DNA of 64,000 nucleotides from Alistipes sp. (GTDB lineage Bacteria; Bacteroidota; Bacteroidia; Bacteroidales; Rikenellaceae). The notes under the pieces are model-generated. The model worked only from the letters and a program-made list of their open reading frames with translations, did not search any database and was not told where the DNA came from. Location: positions 21,033-85,032 of the forward strand of contig JAGBCY010000013.1 of the NCBI GenBank assembly GCA_017937765.1, given 5' to 3'. The translations under genes were made by a program, and so were the position numbers. This document shows, piece by piece, positions 32,875 through 42,400 of this stretch; position 1 is the first letter of the stretch, and each line of letters begins with the position of its first letter.

Positions 32875-34335
32875 CTATCTCTTATCGATCGTGGCGAAGG
32901 CGTTGCGCACCTCCTCGCGGTCGTCGAAGTGGTGCTTCTCGGTGCCGATTATCTGGTAATCCTCGTGACCCTTGCCAGCGATGAGGATTATGTCGCCGGG
33001 GTGTGAGAGTGCTACGGCGGTGCGTATTGCCTCTCTGCGGTCGCTGATGCGCAGGTAGTTACGCCTATCGTTGCACCCCGCAATCATATCGTCGAGGATG
33101 GCCTCGGGGTTCTCCGTGCGTGGGTTGTCCGAGGTGAATATCGCCATCGAGGCGTAGCGCACGGCTATCGCTGCCATCTCGGGACGCTTCGTGCGGTCGC
33201 GGTCGCCACCACATCCCACGACGACCAGTAGTCGCTGCTCGCTCTTACGCACCTCCTCGATAGTCTCGATCACGTTCTCCAGAGCATCGGGCGTGTGGGC
33301 ATAGTCCACCACGGCCATCGTGCCGTTCGCGGCGGTGATTGTCTCGAAGCGACCACTAACGGGCACAAGGCGCGAGAGGGTGGTAAGGACCTCGAGCTTA
33401 TCGACGCCGAGTAGCGTGGCGGCGGCATATACCGTCGTGAGGTTGTAGGCATTGAAGCGACCCGTGAACTTCACCCACACCTCCTGACCGTCGATGCTGA
33501 GGAGCATACCGTCCGTTTGCATCTCGATGATTTTGGTGCGGTAGTCGGCCATCGAGCGCAGCGACAGGCGGCGCACCTGAGCCACGCAGTTCTGCACCAT
33601 AACCTCACCATTGCGGTCGTCGATGTTGGTTACAGCCCAGGCATCCCTGCCGAGCGTGTCGAAGAACGACTTCTTGGCACGGATATATTCCTTGTAGGTG
33701 CCGTGGTAGTCGAGGTGGTCGTGCGTGAGGTTTGTGAAGAGTGCCCCCGTGAAGTGCAGAGCCTCGATGCGGTGCTGCGCTGCAGCGTGCGACGACACCT
33801 CCATAAAGCAGTAGTCACAGCCCGCGTCGACCATCTCGCGCATCATAGCGTTGAGGCGTATGGCATCGGGTGTCGTGTGTGTCGAGTGGATCGAGCGTGT
33901 GCCCACACGATAGACTACCGTCGAGATGAGGCCCGCCGTGTAGCCCATAGCCATAAACATATCGTAGAGTAGCGTCGCTGTCGTGGTCTTGCCATTCGTG
34001 CCCGTCACACCCACGAGCTTGAGCTCCTCGGAGGGGTGGTCATAAAAGGCTGCCGCCATCGCCGCCATTGCGATGTTGCTATCCTCGACAAGGATGTACG
34101 CAACGCCCTCGTTCTGTACCTCGGGCATACGCTCGCAGACGATGGCCACGGCACCGCGGTCGATGGCCGCTGTGATGTAGTTATGTCCGTCGCTTGCCGT
34201 GCCCGTCACGGCGAAGAAGCAGTTACCCTCGGCGATGCTACGCGAGTCGTAGCCGAGAGCCGTAATCTCGGGGTTGTTATCGTTTGTTCGTTCCAACACT
34301 CGCACATCGTCGAGTAGGTCGTCTAATCTCTTCAT
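32875..34335 (-). CDS. murE: UDP-N-acetylmuramoyl-tripeptide synthetase, meso-diaminopimelate type
   Basis: The 486-residue ligase adds the third residue of the stem peptide. The ATP loop is GVTGTNGKTTTATLLYDMF (near residues 109-127), the central segment has EVSSHAAAQHRI and FTNLTHDHLDYHGTYKEY with the carbamylated-lysine region, and the C-terminal domain has FTSDNPRTENPEAI. DNPR is the motif that selects meso-diaminopimelate over lysine, so the wall is predicted to be mDAP-type. It lies 61 bases after ftsI in the same operon. Confidence 0.97.
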   Translation of the reverse strand: MKRLDDLLDDVRVLERTNDNNPEITALGYDSRSIAEGNCFFAVTGTASDGHNYITAAIDRGAVAIVCERMPEVQNEGVAYILVEDSNIAMAAMAAAFYDHPSEELKLVGVTGTNGKTTTATLLYDMFMAMGYTAGLISTVVYRVGTRSIHSTHTTPDAIRLNAMMREMVDAGCDYCFMEVSSHAAAQHRIEALHFTGALFTNLTHDHLDYHGTYKEYIRAKKSFFDTLGRDAWAVTNIDDRNGEVMVQNCVAQVRRLSLRSMADYRTKIIEMQTDGMLLSIDGQEVWVKFTGRFNAYNLTTVYAAATLLGVDKLEVLTTLSRLVPVSGRFETITAANGTMAVVDYAHTPDALENVIETIEEVRKSEQRLLVVVGCGGDRDRTKRPEMAAIAVRYASMAIFTSDNPRTENPEAILDDMIAGCNDRRNYLRISDRREAIRTAVALSHPGDIILIAGKGHEDYQIIGTEKHHFDDREEVRNAFATIDKR

Positions 34336-34396
34336 ATCTCAATTTGCAATTTTTTTAGTAACAAGGTTGTGTCGCCAGCACGTCTCTTTATGCCAG

Positions 34397-36757
34397 TTAA
34401 CGCGCAAGCGTCAGGTGTATCGTGCCGTTATTCACTGCGCTGAGCTTGCGGCCGGCGGGTATGCTCTGCGACTTCACGCGACCCGTGCCCGTGTGCGTGA
34501 CCGTTAGACCCGAGCTCTCGAGCAGGTAGAGCGCGTCCGAGAGTCCCATACCGTGGACATTGGGCACCGTGCCTTCGGGCGTGGTGACAGGCTTTATTGT
34601 CGTGTGGCCACCCACGTCTATCGAGGTGCTGCTCCACGCATTGCCATCACTCTCGTTGACGGTCTGGGGTGCCAAAGCACGGCTCACCTCCGCAACGTAG
34701 CGCGTGTCGCCAGCCTTGATGCTCGTGGGCGAGTAGGGCGCGGGCGGAGTCTCTATCGAAGCGTGCAGCGTGGGGTCGGTGCTATAAATATACTCCATAA
34801 TATCCGAGGCTACGGGACCCGCAAGGTCGATGCCGTAGTGGGTGTCGCTATCGTACATTGCCTGCTTGCAGACGGCAACCATAATCGTGTACTTGGGCTT
34901 CTCCTGCGGCATAGTGCAGACTATCGAGCCGTAGTAGTAGTGGTCGTCGTCGGGCGTAAGGCCATTCTTCATATGCTCGTGGTCGACGGGGCTACGCGAT
35001 ACAAACGTCGACCACACCTCGGCCGTTCCCGTCTTACAACCAAACGGTATCGGCAGGTTGCGGAACTTCGTGCCCGTGCGCAGCGATGCCGCAGCAAGAC
35101 AGCTATCCAGCAGTGCGAGGGTCTTTTTCGAGCACATACGCTCGTTGAGCGTGACGATGGGCGTGCGACGTACCACCTCGCCATCGCGCTCGATGCGGTC
35201 CACCAGACGCGGTGCCACCATACGTCCCTCGTTTGCCACGCCGTTGTAGAAGGTGAGCATCTGTATGGGTGTTGTCTCAACCTCGTAGCCGAAGGCCATA
35301 CGCGGCAGGCGCGATGCGGTGCTGCCATCCACGTTCCACTCGGGTGTGTCGGCGAGCTTCATCCTTGCTGGTATCTCGCTATAAGCCTCGAGACCCACGG
35401 TCGAGGTGAAGCCGAGCGAGGCAAGGAAGGAGGTGTACTTCGCCGGATTGTCGGCAAACTTCTCGTAGACGGCCTTGGCGAAGTAGACGTTCGAGGAGTG
35501 TGCGAAGGCATCTTTGAGCGTGACAAAACCATCGCTCTTGGCCCCCGCTACGTCGTGCGTATCGCTGACTTTTGCTGCACCTACCATAACGCTGTGGTTC
35601 TTGTCCGAATGCTCGGTGTTGACCTTCGTGTCGAGCGTGTAGCCTCCGATCTCGAGCAGGGCCATTGCCGTTGCGAGCTTCATCGTCGAGCCGGGACACA
35701 TCCTCGTGTTTATGGCATAGTTGTTCACACGCTCGCTGTACGTCGTGCCGCGCACGGGGGCAGTGCCGAGGCTCACCATCGTGAGGATGTTTCCCGTGGC
35801 TACCTCCATAACCATAGCCACGCCAAACGACGCCTTCTGGCGGCGGAGCATCGTGTCGAGACGCTCGTGGGCTACACGTTGCAGGTCGGCATCTATCGTG
35901 GTGATCACGTTGCAACCATTCTCCGCGGGGATATTCTCGGGATCGCTTACCCTCGCCCAGAAGCCGTGGGCTATCCACTGCTCCTTGCAACGACCATCGC
36001 GACCCTTGAGGTCGTCGTGATAGATGATCTCGATACCCGAGCCCGGCACCTTGCGGCCATTGACAACGAGGGTGTCGTGGCGGCCGATGATCTGGCGGGC
36101 AACATCGCCCGAGGGGTAGAGACGCTCGGGCACGGCGATGGGCTTAAAGACGTTGCCCATATTGCCGTTGAAGATGGGGAACGTGCGGCGTATATGGTCC
36201 CACTCGTCGGTGGTGATGATGCGCGGCATCACCCTGAATCCGCGGTTACGCGCCCTCTTCTGCTCCGAAATAAGTCTCTGGCGGTACTCCTCGGCCGTGG
36301 TATATTCATAGCCATTAGCCTCGGCATCCTCGGGCGTGAAGTAACGCGCGAGCATACGTGCGAGCGAGTCGACGTGTGTCTTATATGCCACGGTGTCGGC
36401 GTCGAGCATACCCTCCGAGCGGAAGTCGAGCACCACGTCGTAGCGCAAGCTCGAGATCGCAAGTGGCTCGCCGTTACGCGAGAGGATTGTGCCCTGATGC
36501 GCCACGATGGGGTCGAAGCGGTAGATGCCCTCGTCCATAACTTCGGCGTTGTGTCTCACCGAGGGGCTTATCCATATCACCCACACGAGGCGAAGGACTA
36601 CGAGGATGCCTATGAGTATGAATGCGGCATAGAGCGACTTCACACGCGAGATGATGTCGCGCTTGGTGCGTCCGCGCTTCCCTTTCGTTTTGCTCCGATT
36701 GCTGTTTGCCGCTTGGCTCCGAGCCGCGGTGTTATCGCTATATCTCTTCTCGGCCAT
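34397..36757 (-). CDS. ftsI: Division transpeptidase (penicillin-binding protein, FtsI/PBP3 type) with C-terminal PASTA domain
   Basis: The 786-residue protein has a basic cytoplasmic tail, one membrane helix (about 40-63), the dimerisation domain and a transpeptidase domain with SxxK at S357-K360 (PGSTMK), SSN at 421-423 and KTG at 575-577. A PASTA domain (about 722-786, VPNVHGMGLSDALYLLES) closes it. It crosslinks septal peptidoglycan with FtsW and is a beta-lactam target. It follows ftsL with almost no gap. So in this cluster PASTA sits on the transpeptidase while the kinase carries LRRs. Confidence 0.95.
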   Translation of the reverse strand: MAEKRYSDNTAARSQAANSNRSKTKGKRGRTKRDIISRVKSLYAAFILIGILVVLRLVWVIWISPSVRHNAEVMDEGIYRFDPIVAHQGTILSRNGEPLAISSLRYDVVLDFRSEGMLDADTVAYKTHVDSLARMLARYFTPEDAEANGYEYTTAEEYRQRLISEQKRARNRGFRVMPRIITTDEWDHIRRTFPIFNGNMGNVFKPIAVPERLYPSGDVARQIIGRHDTLVVNGRKVPGSGIEIIYHDDLKGRDGRCKEQWIAHGFWARVSDPENIPAENGCNVITTIDADLQRVAHERLDTMLRRQKASFGVAMVMEVATGNILTMVSLGTAPVRGTTYSERVNNYAINTRMCPGSTMKLATAMALLEIGGYTLDTKVNTEHSDKNHSVMVGAAKVSDTHDVAGAKSDGFVTLKDAFAHSSNVYFAKAVYEKFADNPAKYTSFLASLGFTSTVGLEAYSEIPARMKLADTPEWNVDGSTASRLPRMAFGYEVETTPIQMLTFYNGVANEGRMVAPRLVDRIERDGEVVRRTPIVTLNERMCSKKTLALLDSCLAAASLRTGTKFRNLPIPFGCKTGTAEVWSTFVSRSPVDHEHMKNGLTPDDDHYYYGSIVCTMPQEKPKYTIMVAVCKQAMYDSDTHYGIDLAGPVASDIMEYIYSTDPTLHASIETPPAPYSPTSIKAGDTRYVAEVSRALAPQTVNESDGNAWSSTSIDVGGHTTIKPVTTPEGTVPNVHGMGLSDALYLLESSGLTVTHTGTGRVKSQSIPAGRKLSAVNNGTIHLTLAR

Positions 36758-36758
36758 A

Positions 36759-37274
36759 CTACTTCTCGATTAATCGGCTCTCTTTCGAGAGGTCCGTAAG
36801 TTCAATACCATTCTCCTTGAGTCGTTTGACTACCGCGCTCTTTGTCGAGAGACTGTAACGCTCCTCCTCCTTGAGCACCGCACGCTCGTGGAGTGTCGAG
36901 GCGTACTTCTCCCTCTTGCGGAACTCACGGTCGGCGTTCAGCGACATAAACGTGAGGAAGATACTCACGAAGCACATTACGGCGATGGCTATGAAGTAGC
37001 GATAATAGGGGAGTGTGCCGTCGGTGAGTATCGAGCCCGTGGTAATTATCATCCACGGCTTCTCGCGCTTGCGTCGGATCTCCTCCTCCTCTGCTTCGTC
37101 ATACCCGTCGTCGTAGAGCTCTTCGTCGCTTTCCTCCTCGCGATCCTCGTCGTGGAGCTCCTCGTCTTGCGCCTCCTTGTCGTCCTCGAGGATTATCACC
37201 TCGCGTTCGATGCGCGAGGCGGTTGCCGAGTCGTAGTCGTTGCGGCTGTATGGTGTGTTATTATTGCGTGTCAT
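36759..37274 (-). CDS. ftsL: FtsL-like division protein with acidic N-terminal tail
   Basis: The 171-residue bitopic protein has a long acidic cytoplasmic region (residues about 25-65, rich in Glu and Asp), one membrane helix at about 93-112 (FIAIAVMCFVSIFLTFMSL) and a periplasmic coiled coil (ADREFRKREKYASTLHERAVLKEEERYS). Position between rsmH and ftsI, topology and size match FtsL, which recruits and activates FtsW-FtsI with FtsB and FtsQ. Sequence conservation in this family is weak, so the call rests on synteny and topology. The acidic tail is a typical Bacteroidetes extension. Confidence 0.8.
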   Translation of the reverse strand: MTRNNNTPYSRNDYDSATASRIEREVIILEDDKEAQDEELHDEDREEESDEELYDDGYDEAEEEEIRRKREKPWMIITTGSILTDGTLPYYRYFIAIAVMCFVSIFLTFMSLNADREFRKREKYASTLHERAVLKEEERYSLSTKSAVVKRLKENGIELTDLSKESRLIEK

Positions 37275-37397
37275 TCTAATCTTATTCCCGTTCTTATTCT
37301 CGTTTCCCTTTTTGTCCTCCTTCTTACTCTTTCCTGCTCTTTCTTACTCTCGTCACCCTTGTTCGCCCCTTCCAAGATAGGGCTACTCGGGGCGATG

Positions 37398-38309
37398 TTA
37401 CTCTATCTTCTCGGCCACGCGCAGCTTGGCACTTCGCGAGCGGGGGTTTAGCTCTAACTCCTCGGCCGTGGGGACTATCGCCTTGCGCGTCACGAGGCGG
37501 AAGGGTGTCGTCGCGCGACCAAAAAAGTCCTTCTCGATCTTACCCTCGCAGTTGCCGCTGCGCATAAAGTTCTTCACGATGCGATCCTCGAGCGAGTGGT
37601 ACGACATAACCACCAGTCGACCCTCGGGCTTGAGGAGCTTGAGGCTCTGCTCGAGAGCCATCTTCAGTGCCTCCATCTCGCCGTTGAGCTCGATGCGCAG
37701 TGCCTGAAATAGCTTCGTTAGGAACTTGGCCTCGTCCTTCGGTGGGGTGCAGGGCTTCACCGCCTCGACAAGCTCGGCGGTGGTCTCTATCGGCTTCTCG
37801 GCGCGTGCTCGCTCTATGCAGTTTGCAATCTTCCACGTGGTGTCCAACTCGCCATATTCAGCGAATATGCGCGTTAAGGCATCATTTGTGTAGGTGTTAA
37901 CAATGTCGGCGGCGGTACGCCCAGCGCGTGTGTTCATTCGCATATCGAGGGGTGCCTCGCCACGGAACGAGAAGCCGCGGTGCTTGGCGTCGAAGTGGTG
38001 CGACGACACACCGAGGTCGGCAAGGATACCATCAACCTGCTCCACACCACGCAGACGCAGGGCTCCGCGCACGAAGCGGAAGTTCGAGGCTACGAAGGTG
38101 TGACGCTCGTCCGCGGGGGCATTAGCCTCGGCATCGGGGTCCTGATCCAAGGAGTAGAGGTGGCCCTCGGGTCCGAGATGCTTCAAAATCTCACGCGTGT
38201 GACCGCCGCCTCCCATCGTGAGGTCGACGTAGATGCCGTTGGGTTTGATGTCGAGCGACCCGATACACTCGCTGAGCATCACTGGTATATGGTATGTTTC
38301 CGCAGCCAT
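37398..38309 (-). CDS. rsmH: 16S rRNA (cytosine-1402-N4)-methyltransferase
   Basis: The 303-residue enzyme N4-methylates C1402 of 16S rRNA. It begins HIPVMLSECIGSLDIKPNG, has the SAM loop VDLTMGGGGHTREIL, the inserted helical domain with GILADLGVSSHHFD and RGFSFRGEAPLDMRMN, and ends with the conserved VMSYHSLEDRIVKNFM and RSRSAKLRVAEK segments. It is the first gene of the minus-strand cell-wall cluster; mraZ, which usually precedes it, is absent. About 120 bases separate it from ftsL. Confidence 0.97.
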   Translation of the reverse strand: MAAETYHIPVMLSECIGSLDIKPNGIYVDLTMGGGGHTREILKHLGPEGHLYSLDQDPDAEANAPADERHTFVASNFRFVRGALRLRGVEQVDGILADLGVSSHHFDAKHRGFSFRGEAPLDMRMNTRAGRTAADIVNTYTNDALTRIFAEYGELDTTWKIANCIERARAEKPIETTAELVEAVKPCTPPKDEAKFLTKLFQALRIELNGEMEALKMALEQSLKLLKPEGRLVVMSYHSLEDRIVKNFMRSGNCEGKIEKDFFGRATTPFRLVTRKAIVPTAEELELNPRSRSAKLRVAEKIE

Positions 38310-38346
38310 TTTTGATAGATTTTTACTAAAGTAAAAAATAACGGGG

Positions 38347-38378
38347 CTAAGTTACGAAAATTTAGGCAAACGACACAA
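38347..38378 (-). promoter_or_regulatory. Promoter of the rsmH cell-wall operon
   Basis: On the minus strand TTG (38378-38376), a 21-base spacer and TAACTTAG (38354-38347) lie about 40 bases before the rsmH ATG at 38309. The -7 box ends TTAG instead of TTTG. No MraZ-type repeat operator was noticed. Confidence 0.5.
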
Positions 38379-38462
38379 ATAAAATCGCGGGATTTTATCT
38401 CTTTGGTGCGTGAAATTTTGAGGCATGGTACGGGTGCGCTGATGTGTCGTTGTACGCCGATA

Positions 38463-39389
38463 ATGACTGAGATCACTATGAAAGACAATATTCTTAATAT
38501 CACACGGCGCGATAATGTGGCTACATCGCAGCTCTGCAAGGAGCTTAAGTCGGCCACCTACCTCGGCTCGGCCACGCATTGCAGAGCCTCGATTTACAGC
38601 TTCTCGGGAGGTGAGCTTCGTGGACTTATGACGGAGGTAGGACGCCTGCGTCGCGAGTCGTTCGAGGCTGTTGGTGTGAGTATGCCCGAGTGCGAGGCAG
38701 TGGAGGCATCGGATAGGGATGGAACCTATCGCCAGCTCATTGTATGGGATGATGAGGAGCGAGCCATAATCGGTGGCTATCGCTATGCCGTAGGACGTGA
38801 TGTCGTGCCTGAAAAGCTCTCGATGGGACGCTATTTTAGACTCACACCACGCTTCTCTGCGGAGTATCTTCCGCGGAGCATAGAGCTTGGTCGTTCGTTT
38901 ATTCAGTCGCGGTATCAGTGCGGCCATAACGCAAAGACAATCTTTGCATTAGATGCGCTATGGGAGGGGCTTGCAAGGGTTGTTGAGCGCGAGTGTGTCG
39001 ACTACCTTGTGGGGCGCGTGACGTTCTATCCGTCGCTCGGTGTTCGGGCGCGGAATCTGCTCATCGGTTTTATGCGTTATGTATTTCCCGAGCGCGAGTC
39101 GTTGGTCGCTGCACACACGCCTCTGCGGGGTGGAATGAGCCACCGATGGCTGCGCCGCTGTTTTGTTGGATGCACGCCGAAGGAGAACTATCGAATCCTT
39201 ATCTCGAGGATGCGTTCGATGCGTCGCTCCGTGCCGCCGATAATCTCTTCGTATATGCGCCTGTCACCCTCGATGCAGACCTTCGACCTCTATCGCAACG
39301 ACGACCTCGGAGGCGTCGCTGAGTGCGGCATAATGCTCACCATCGCCGATCTGTACGACGATGTGAAAAGACGATATTTCTCTTTTTGA
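38463..39389 (+). CDS. OlsB/GlsB-like N-acyltransferase (hemolysin/GNAT family)
   Basis: The product is 308 residues from the ATG at 38463 (MTEITMKDN); the frame opens earlier with a TTG at 38403, which is less likely. The central region has the family features: RESFEAVG, IVWDDEERAIIGGYRYAVG and the SMGRYFRLTPRF to ELGRSFIQ segment, followed by ALWEGLARVV. In Bacteroides a homologue, GlsB, N-acylates glycine to begin glycine-lipid synthesis; in other bacteria OlsB acylates ornithine. The partner O-acyltransferase (GlsA/OlsA) is not adjacent here. Substrate is inference from phylum. It is divergent from the cell-wall cluster and convergent with the amylase gene. Confidence 0.75.
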   Translation: MTEITMKDNILNITRRDNVATSQLCKELKSATYLGSATHCRASIYSFSGGELRGLMTEVGRLRRESFEAVGVSMPECEAVEASDRDGTYRQLIVWDDEERAIIGGYRYAVGRDVVPEKLSMGRYFRLTPRFSAEYLPRSIELGRSFIQSRYQCGHNAKTIFALDALWEGLARVVERECVDYLVGRVTFYPSLGVRARNLLIGFMRYVFPERESLVAAHTPLRGGMSHRWLRRCFVGCTPKENYRILISRMRSMRRSVPPIISSYMRLSPSMQTFDLYRNDDLGGVAECGIMLTIADLYDDVKRRYFSF

Positions 39390-39406
39390 CCCTCCGCGTT
39401 TGCTGA

Positions 39407-42400
39407 CTATCGTACGAGGATGATGTAGTCGCCCGCTGCGAGCGATACCTTGTACGACGTGCCGAGCGTGAGGTTAGCGTCGGTCATCAGGTTCTTCCAC
39501 GTGCCCGCCACGGGAACACTGATGTCGAACGCGACTGCACTGTTCGAGAAGTTGCACACCACAATGACGCTACCCTCTGCTGTGCTGTAAATCAGGTGCT
39601 TGCCGCCAAAGTCGTAGTCCGCGACGTTGTAGGTGTAGCCCACGCCCTCGTGGCTGTACATCGCCTCGTGGTCGGTGCGCCACGTGATGATCTTCTTCAG
39701 GGCGTTGTAGAGTGCCCTGCGGTTCGTGACGTCGAGGTAGTCCCAGCGTACGGGCTTTTTGCCCGTGCGCCCGTTGTACTCGATGGAGTAGTCGTAGCCG
39801 AGCTCGCCGAACTGCCACATCATCTTGGGATATGGGGCGAGGAAGTGTAGCGCGTAGGCACCTTGCAGCTGCTTGCTGAGGCGTGCCCAGTCGCTCTTGA
39901 GCCAGCTCTGGCCGTAGGTTACGGCCTTGTAAGCTGCGCGCTCCTCATCGTGGCTCTCGAAGAAGCTCACGCGTCCAGAGGCTATGTCGCCCGAGAAATC
40001 GCTGCTCGTGTTGTAGCCCATAATCGTCTGATAGTAAGGCTCACTTTGTTTGTTCCAAAGGAGTATGTCGCGGTACGAGGCCAGCTCGTTCTCCTCCCAC
40101 GAGTCGGCGAAGTGCTCGAGGATGATGTAGGCGTCGCCCGAAATCGAGCGTATGGCGTCGGCGTAGTCCTTGATGATGGCTATGCGCGAGCTGTCGTAGC
40201 TGTTCCACGTGCCGACGTTGCCCTCGCTCGTGCCCGAGTTCTTCTGTGTGAGGCCCTTCGATAGGTCGAAGCGGAAGCCGTCGACCTTGTACTCCTCCAA
40301 CCAGAACTTCAACATACGCTTAAAGTAGTTGCGCGTCTCGGCATACTCGTGGTTGAAGTCGTGGTAGACGCTATATGGGTGGCGTGCCACGCGGTTGAAG
40401 AATGGGTTGGCGTCGGTTGTGCAGTTGTTCGATGAATCCCACCACATCTTGGCATAGGGGAAGAGCCCCGTGGCGTGGTTGAGGACGACGTCGAGGATCA
40501 CGGCGATGCCGCGCTTGTGGCACTCGTCGACGAAACGCTGGTAGTCCTCCTTCGTGCCATAGGCCTTGTCGGCGGCGAAGTAGAAGCAGGGGTTGTAGCC
40601 CCACGAGTCGTTGCCGTCGAACTCCTGAATGGGCATCAGCTCGATGGCATTTATGCCCAAAGCCTCGAGGTGGTCGAGCTTGGCGATGGCAGCATCGACG
40701 GTGCCTTCCGACGTAAAGTCGCGTAGGTGCAACTCGTAGATTGCCAGCGAGTTCTTTGCCGGGCGATCGAAGTTTGCAACGCTCCAATTGTATGGCTCAG
40801 GCATAAGCTCGAATACAGACACGACGTCCGAGGCGTTTGCCGGGTAGCTCTTGAGGTTGGGGTACGTCGCGGAGCTGATATATTTGTCGTTCCACGGGTC
40901 GAGAATCTTCTCGGCATAGGGGTCACCCACGCGTGTACTTCCATCGACAAGATACTGATATCCATACTCTTTGCCCACGCTAAGGCCCTCGACCGTGAGC
41001 CAGAAGTAGTTGCCATCCTTGTGCATCAGCGACGCGCTGTTTGCCACGTAGCCGTTGAAGTCGGCCAGCAGGTGCACCTTGCTCTTGCCGGGGGCATAGA
41101 GCGAGAATGTCGCCGTGGTGCCCGTTACCGAGACGCCATACTCGGCTCCTAATGGCCTGCGACTTAGGCTGTTATCGACGTACAAGAGGATGTCGTTGCC
41201 CTTGTCCTTGAGTTCTACGGTGCAGTCCGCGGAACGGAATACGAAGGCGAGATACTCGATGTTCTCGCTTGCGGGTACGCCGTAGAAGGCTCGTGGGCCA
41301 CCCTTGATTGTTAGCTGCCATTTGTTCTCGCCGATGTTTGTGAGCTTACACGCCGCGGTGTTTATGCCCCAGTTGGCCTTGACATAACGCCAGTCGCTTG
41401 TCGAGGAGCTCTTGCTGGTGAGCACACCCGTATGGGCATAGATGTCGCCCGTGAAGCCATCCATTACGGTGGCTGTGGTGTTGAGCGTGATGACGATATC
41501 CTCGGTGGTATTCTCGTCGAAGTTACGCGGCGAAGTAGATATGAGCTGCGCCTCCTCGATGCCGCGCTTGACGATGGGGATGAGGATGTCGCTACCGTTG
41601 TCCTTGATCTCCTTACTACCGTTCGATGAGCGGAATACGAAGGCTATGTTCGTGATCTCCTCGCTCGCGGGCACGCCGTAGAACGAGCGTATGCCGCCCT
41701 TGATGGTGAACTGCCAGATGTCGTTGCCGCGATTTTGGAGTTTGCACGCCGCGGTGTTCTGCGTCCAGCTCGCCTTGACATACTTCCAATCGCTTGTCGA
41801 TGAGCTGTTTGCGGTGATAAGTCCCGTGTGGGCGTACATATCGCCCGTGTAGCTCGCCATCGCACTACCCTTGGCGTTTACGAGGATGACGATGTCGCCG
41901 GTGGTATCGTCGTAGATGGTTTCGGGGTAGGTTGTTATGAGTGGCAACGTGCTGCTATCGAGGTAGTCGAAGAGCGTATCGAAGGCGCGCATCGGCTGTA
42001 TGTGGTTGCGCTCGATGGTGACGCTCTTGGCGGTAGACTTGGTGATTGACGAGCCATCATCGAAGGTTACCTCCACGCTAAATCCCTTGCTAAATATCTG
42101 AGGGGCAACGACAAAGTAGAACTCCGTGGGGGTCGTGAGGCTTAGCTGCACACCCTCGCCACAGTCGATCGTAGTGCTTTGCGACGAGGTGTCGGTCGCG
42201 CTGGCCGTGAGCTCAATGGCGAGGCTCTTGTAGTCTAACGTCGCCGCGCCCGAGAGCTGCTCGTTGTTGTTGCCGCGGAGCGTGATGCTCTCGACACGCT
42301 GCGCTCCCGTGAGCTCCAAGCGTATCCAGCCGCAAGTGCTGCGATAGAGGAAGTTATCGCTATTACCCACGTAGGCCATAAGGTTATCACCAAGACCATA

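Noticed and set aside
34553-36799. A 748-codon open frame on the plus strand opposite ftsI
   Set aside because: It is fully antisense to an intact, motif-complete transpeptidase gene. Long antisense frames recur here opposite gcvP, the amylases, leuS and murA and reflect codon bias, with no protein-like composition.
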